Assembly (NCBI GenBank): GCA_963971575.1
Contig: OZ020615.1
Coordinates: 61,327,379-61,391,378 of the forward strand
Direction: 5' to 3'
Source of the DNA: Liopterus haemorrhoidalis
Lineage: Eukaryota > Arthropoda > Insecta > Coleoptera > Dytiscidae
DNA: 64,000 bases
In this document: positions 60,314-64,000 of the stretch, in pieces
Numbering within the stretch: position 1 is the stretch's first letter
How the letters are laid out: the number at the start of each line of letters is the position of its first letter
Program-made: the position numbers and the translations under genes
Notes under the pieces: model-generated
What the model was told of the DNA's origin: nothing
The model's input: the letters and a program-made list of their open reading frames with translations, nothing else
Database searches by the model: none

Positions 60314-60456
60314 AAAATGGTCTACCCAGACGGTTGCGGACTGCCTATACTAATACGCAACTACTAGAACTAGAAAAAGAATTTCATTTCAATAAATATC
60401 TTTGCCGACCGCGAAGAATTGAAATAGCTGCCTCATTAGATCTCACAGAAAGACAG
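60314..60456 (+). CDS. pb: proboscipedia (Hox2) exon: homeodomain residues 1-44
   Basis: pb is a Hox transcription factor of the insect head that specifies labial and maxillary palp identity. It acts in the nucleus with Exd/Hth on target enhancers. This exon follows TTTATTTTTTCAG and begins with the last two bases of a split codon, then N-G-L and the homeodomain from 60325: [20 protein letters not shown] (residues 1-20), ending DLTERQ at residue 44. [11 protein letters not shown] (21-31) is diagnostic of the pb/Hox2 group and separates it from labial, zen, Dfd and Antp-type genes. The donor is CAG|GTAAATA at 60456/60457 in phase 0. A homeobox split at residues 44/45 is also known in Drosophila pb. 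An upstream exon must supply the rest of the split codon and the N-terminus; it was not found here. Orthology is firm. Confidence 0.96.
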
Positions 60457-61344
60457 GTAAATATATTTACAAATACTGGAATACCTTAATTAGTGAGATT
60501 AATTCAGTAGCGGTGCTAGTGGAGGTCCGCCCCCCCCCCCCCCAAAACTGGTCTGGCCCTCAGTTAACTCCTAGTCGCCCCCCCCCCCAGAATTGTTTGG
60601 AGAAAAATCTATTTTAGAAGTGAGGACCTTTTTTTAGGTCATCACTTGTATTTGGAGCCTCCAAATTTTACTAAAAAATTTCCTGCCCCCCCTCTAACAG
60701 AAATCTACAGACTTTTTTCTTCCTAGATAAAAAGTAAGGCCCTCCTTTGTCAACACCTTTTTGATCCATGTAGTTTTGAAAATTTGTAATTATTTCATTT
60801 TCGAAAGACTCCCAAAATCCACATGAGACAGAGACCTGCGGTTCAAAATTTTGAAATCCTGAGGTCCTAAAAAGCCTTAGGACACATTTTGAAGCAACTC
60901 CCAAACAAAAAACTTTTTGCGAAATTTTTAATTTGTCAATTTTTCTTTTTTTAATTTTATTAAAAAATACTTAAGAGCAATAAAATATGAAGAACTGCGG
61001 TTTAATTTTTTTAAATTTATTATTAATATTATTATTATTATTATTATTAAATACAATGGAACAAAAGCAGAGCTTGTGTGTTCCATAATAGCACAAAGAA
61101 AATAAAAATTACAAAAAAAAAACATAAAATACATTAATGGTTTACAAAAGTTGGTACAACACTAAAAACCGTTTGTTAAAATGCCCAGTTTATTTTTAAA
61201 ATTCTTGATAGAGGTAGCATCGAAAGTTTTGTGATCGTTTTAACTCGATTTCATTGAAATTTTATTTTTATATTCATACTTTTATATTTAAATTTTGTTT
61301 AATAATTCTGTGACTTCCAATAAAACTGATTTTAAATGTTTTAG
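60457..61344 (+). other. pb homeobox intron (888 bp)
   Basis: GT...AG intron between homeodomain codons 44 and 45. It holds a C-rich palindromic repeat remnant (60500-60680; two C runs of 11-16 bases at about 60527 and 60577, and GAGGACCTTTTTTTAGG), a piece of the AT-rich repeat family (60770-61010), and a (TTA)n run at about 61018-61050. Confidence 0.9.
60770..61010 (+). repeat. Fragment of AT-rich repeat family inside homeobox intron
   Basis: GACCTGCGGTTCAAAATTTT and GAAATCCTGAGGTCCTAA match 4018-4060; GAACTGCGGTTTAA matches the following unit. Confidence 0.7.
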
Positions 61345-61954
61345 GTTAAAGTATGGTTTCAAAATCGTCGAATGAAACATAAAAGACAAACCCTAAGTAA
61401 ACAAGGTGAAGATGGAGACGACAAAGATTCAACCACAAGTGAAGGTGGTAAAAGCGGTAAGATGTCAGACAAGTTCCTAGACGATGAAATGTCAAAGAAA
61501 AGTTGTCAAGGTTGTGAAATGCCCACAGGAGCATCCTGTGGGCCACACGACGACGTACCCGATCTTGGTTCAACAAGAGGAAACAACAACAACACACCAA
61601 GCGCCACAAACAACAATACTAGCTTTAATAGCAACAGTAATGGTGCTAGCAGTGTTGCTAGTTCTGGTTCCTTTGATAAAATGATGGCGGAAGATGATTC
61701 AAGGTCGAATGAAGATAGTGGAGTACATACGTCTCCGAGAACGTCTAAGAAAGTTTCAAGTGTTTCTGTTAAAATTGAAGGAAGAAAAAGTTCGCCAAGT
61801 AGTGAAAGAAGGATTGGGATGTGTAAGAGTTCGCCAGGATCACAGAAAGAGAATTGCGGTAATGGACAAGGATTGTTAATGGCACTCTCGGATGGTATTC
61901 CTTCGGGAAGTAAAGGAATGTCGAGTAGGAGCTTAACTCCATCCTCTACTCCAG
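61345..61954 (+). CDS. pb: proboscipedia exon: homeodomain residues 45-60 and Ser/Asn tail
   Basis: After the acceptor TTTTAG at 61344 the frame continues VKVWFQNRRMKHKRQT, completing the recognition helix (Q50, N51, R53 present) and the KHKRQT end typical of Hox2 proteins. The next ~185 residues are low-complexity: acidic GEDGDDKDS, then the short cysteine motif KKSCQGCE, which is conserved in insect pb proteins, then NNNNTPSATNNNTSFNSN and a Ser-rich, Lys-containing tail ending LTPSSTPG. The donor is CCAG|GTAAAT at 61954/61955, phase 1. If the intron were retained the frame would end only nine codons later, at 61980. No frameshift or stop is seen, so the gene looks functional. Confidence 0.95.
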
Positions 61955-61984
61955 GTAAATATACTCTACTCTATAGTTAGCTTT

Positions 61985-62098
61985 ATAGGGTTTTGTAGGT
62001 ATGACCAAAAAACCCTTATACCGTCATTTTGTCGTCTGTCTGTCTGTCTGTCTGTCTGTATGTCTGTCTGTCTCTCTGTCTGCCTGTCTGTCTGTCTA

Positions 62099-62153
<55 letters not shown>

Positions 62154-63160
62154 GTCTGTCTGTCTGTCTGTTCGGTAAAAATTGTAGCCAAACGGCTAAA
62201 CCTAGAGAGTTGAAATTTGGCATGCTTATACAACTCTTTGACCCACACATAGGAAAAATACTAAAACATCTAAAAAACATATCCCACTAAAAATATAAAC
62301 AAATATGTGCTCATCGAAAAAAAATTTTTTTTTTATATTTCTGAGTAGGGTATCAAATGAAAGCCCTTGGTACGTGGATTAATGATCAAATTTTTATTTT
62401 TGCAAAATACATTATTTTGAAGCGATTTTTGCCAAAATTGTGTAAAAAATTTTTTGTCCCACACCTGTAGCCCAGTTGGTTTAAACTAAAAATCTAAAAA
62501 AATTCTAAGTAATGTACATTGGTGTGAACCGGAATAGTTCAACAGGAATTTTTGATCAGATTAGGTTTTTGGAAAAAAACGCATTTTTTGTGATTTTTGG
62601 CTAATAATATACACAAGTTATAGCTTTGTAACACGCCACACTTTAACGTGTATGCTGGTCTAGTGGTATTAGACGCTGATTTTTCACCCAAGTAAGCCGA
62701 TCCGAAAGGGATCGAACCCTGTGAGAAGAGACTATATTATTTTTTGTTTTTTTTTTTAATTTTTATATTGTTTAAATTATTTTTTCAAAATTCTAGTTAT
62801 ATTTTGGCAAATGTTGCATTTAATTTTTAAAAGCGTAAATTTAATAACCAGTGGAAATTGTTTAAATTATAATTTAATTCTGTTTCAATGTACACTAAAT
62901 CAGAGGGGCGGAACTTATAACAACCACCGGAAGCCATAGGCGCAATTTTTAAAATTCTTAATGAACCTTGCTATATAAAAAAAAAAAATACTGCACATAT
63001 TTAGAAACCTAAATAATGGTATTAGGCGTTCGAATTAAAATTAACAAAAAAAATATTTTAATATAAAATTTGTTTTCGCATCCAAAATAATCATCATTCA
63101 CTTACTAAATACCTGCAAAACCCTGAAATGTGTGAAAATTCACATTTCACATTAATTTTT
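61985..63160 (+). mobile_element. HINE/DINE-like element E, inside a pb intron
   Basis: 5' AGGGTTTTGTAGGTATGACC, an imperfect TCTG tract (62033-62170), and a tRNA-like module at 62648-62728 with box A TGGTCTAGTGG (62656-62666) and T arm AGGGATCGAACCCT (62707-62720). 3' ACCTGCAAAACCCTGAAATG and hairpin GTGTGAAAATTCACA. It begins about 30 bp after the splice donor and makes up roughly 90% of the 1320 bp intron (61955-63274). Same transcriptional orientation as pb. Confidence 0.87.
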
Positions 63161-63274
63161 TTATAAAAGACCAAAGAGATTCCAGAATTTCTTGATTGTG
63201 AGTAGCCAATAAGGTCGAAACGTTAAGAAGGAATTGAATGTTATTTCATTTCTAATTTCATTTCTAATTTTTAG

Positions 63275-64000
63275 GTACCCCAATGCAACACCAGAGTCCA
63301 ATAGGTCCACCAGTTGTAACAAACCCAGCAATGTACCCCCAGTTACCACGTTCATCACCAACAACTGCCACAGCAATAGCATCAGCTACAGTCACCATCC
63401 AGAACGTGTCAAATTCAGTTCCACCATTCGTAGCACGAGGTGCTAGTGCATCAACTCATTTCCAAAACCAGTATCCAGTAACTGCCACAAACGACTATCC
63501 ATCAACACAAAGACCATCATCCAAACACCACGCAAATATGCAATACCAGATGCACCAACAAAACTACAACTCAGAAGTATACAACTCAGATCAACACATG
63601 ATAAATAACCATCAAAATATAATGATGGCATCGAGACCTAACGAAATAAGTCAGAGGAACTCAAGAGGGCATATGAGACAGAACTATCATCAACAACAGT
63701 ATAATCAACATTATTATAATTACAACAAAAATCACCATAATTCAGATGCTTCTTATAATATGAACGCACAAAACTATAATAGCTATGGCTATAACAATCA
63801 CTACGGTTACCATCATGGTATGTATTCTTCTGAAAACAATGATAACTTGGTTTCGAACCATATGAATCAAGATACATCCAATTATTATCCAAACGAAAAC
63901 ATCCAGCATCCAATTCACAAGAACCAGAACCACGTGGAGTATCCAAACAAAAACAATCATGAATACTATGGTGAAAATAATATGTACAACCATATGACAC
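63275..64000 (+). CDS. pb: proboscipedia C-terminal exon (partial, runs off window)
   Basis: The acceptor TTCTAATTTTTAG ends at 63274. The joined codon gives Gly, then TPMQHQSPIGPPVVTNPAMY. The frame stays open for about 241 codons to the end of the window, with no stop. Composition shifts from Pro/Thr/Ala/Ser (SPTTATAIASATVTIQNVSN) to a strongly Asn/Tyr/His/Gln-rich region (QQQYNQHYYNYNKNHHNSDA). This fits the long low-complexity C-terminal regions of insect pb proteins, which contribute to transcriptional activity. No domain is recognised. The stop codon and 3' UTR are beyond 64000. The phase match with the previous donor supports the splice. Confidence 0.9.

Noticed and set aside
61346..61684. 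Other frames over the second exon (87 codons minus, 66 codons plus)
   Set aside because: Shadows of the pb frame that completes the homeodomain.
63638..64000. Long minus-strand open frame opposite the last exon
   Set aside because: Antisense shadow of the Asn/Tyr/His-rich pb coding sequence; the + strand has matching splice phase and composition.

Overview
This window is AT-rich, repeat-laden insect DNA ending in part of one recognisable host gene, the Hox2-class gene proboscipedia (pb; called maxillopedia in beetles). Three exons lie on the + strand at the right edge. 60314-60456 codes for homeodomain residues 1-44, 61345-61954 for residues 45-60 and a Ser/Asn-rich tail, and 63275-64000 for an Asn/Tyr/His/Gln-rich stretch that runs off the window. 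The insect call rests on the pb-type homeodomain, the intron between its residues 44 and 45, and the mix of transposons. A beetle with a large genome seems likeliest to me, but that is inference.

The 60 kb to the left holds no exon I can recognise. The homeobox exon starts inside a codon, so at least one coding exon lies upstream. This stretch may therefore be a very large pb intron, or intron plus upstream DNA. I did not find the YPWM hexapeptide exon.

Most of the 60 kb is transposon debris. Left to right: an internally deleted mariner (1-604, second copy 19727-20548); Tc1/mariner MITEs and a long-TIR element holding a reverse-transcriptase fragment (1864-2908); an AT-rich repeat (3420-4790, inverted copy 47510-49110); a full-length but frameshifted DD41D mariner (5731-7019); an internally deleted Tigger/pogo element (7447-8236); a mauritiana-like mariner interrupted by a Harbinger-like MITE (8650-10140); several LINE ends; a Penelope-like GIY-YIG fragment (36828-37900); nested hAT elements (50173-52391); and another hAT (57151-57962).

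One family dominates. I read it as Helentron-associated (HINE/DINE-like): subterminal inverted repeats AGGGTTTTGTAGGTAT, a (TCTG)n tract just inside the 5' end, a 3' hairpin GTGTGAATATTCACAC, and a tRNA-like module inside. Five near-complete copies are at 32610, 41019, 53131, 54678 and 61985, the last filling most of a pb intron. Unrelated tRNA-like modules occupy the same place in different subfamilies.

A few GC-richer, apparently single-copy islands stand out (about 8300-8500, 11150-11410, 22500-23060, 28440-28720, 30880-31050, 34440-34640, 58720-58950). Two carry clustered Exd/Hth (TALE) or Exd-Hox type motifs, which makes them candidate regulatory elements of the locus.
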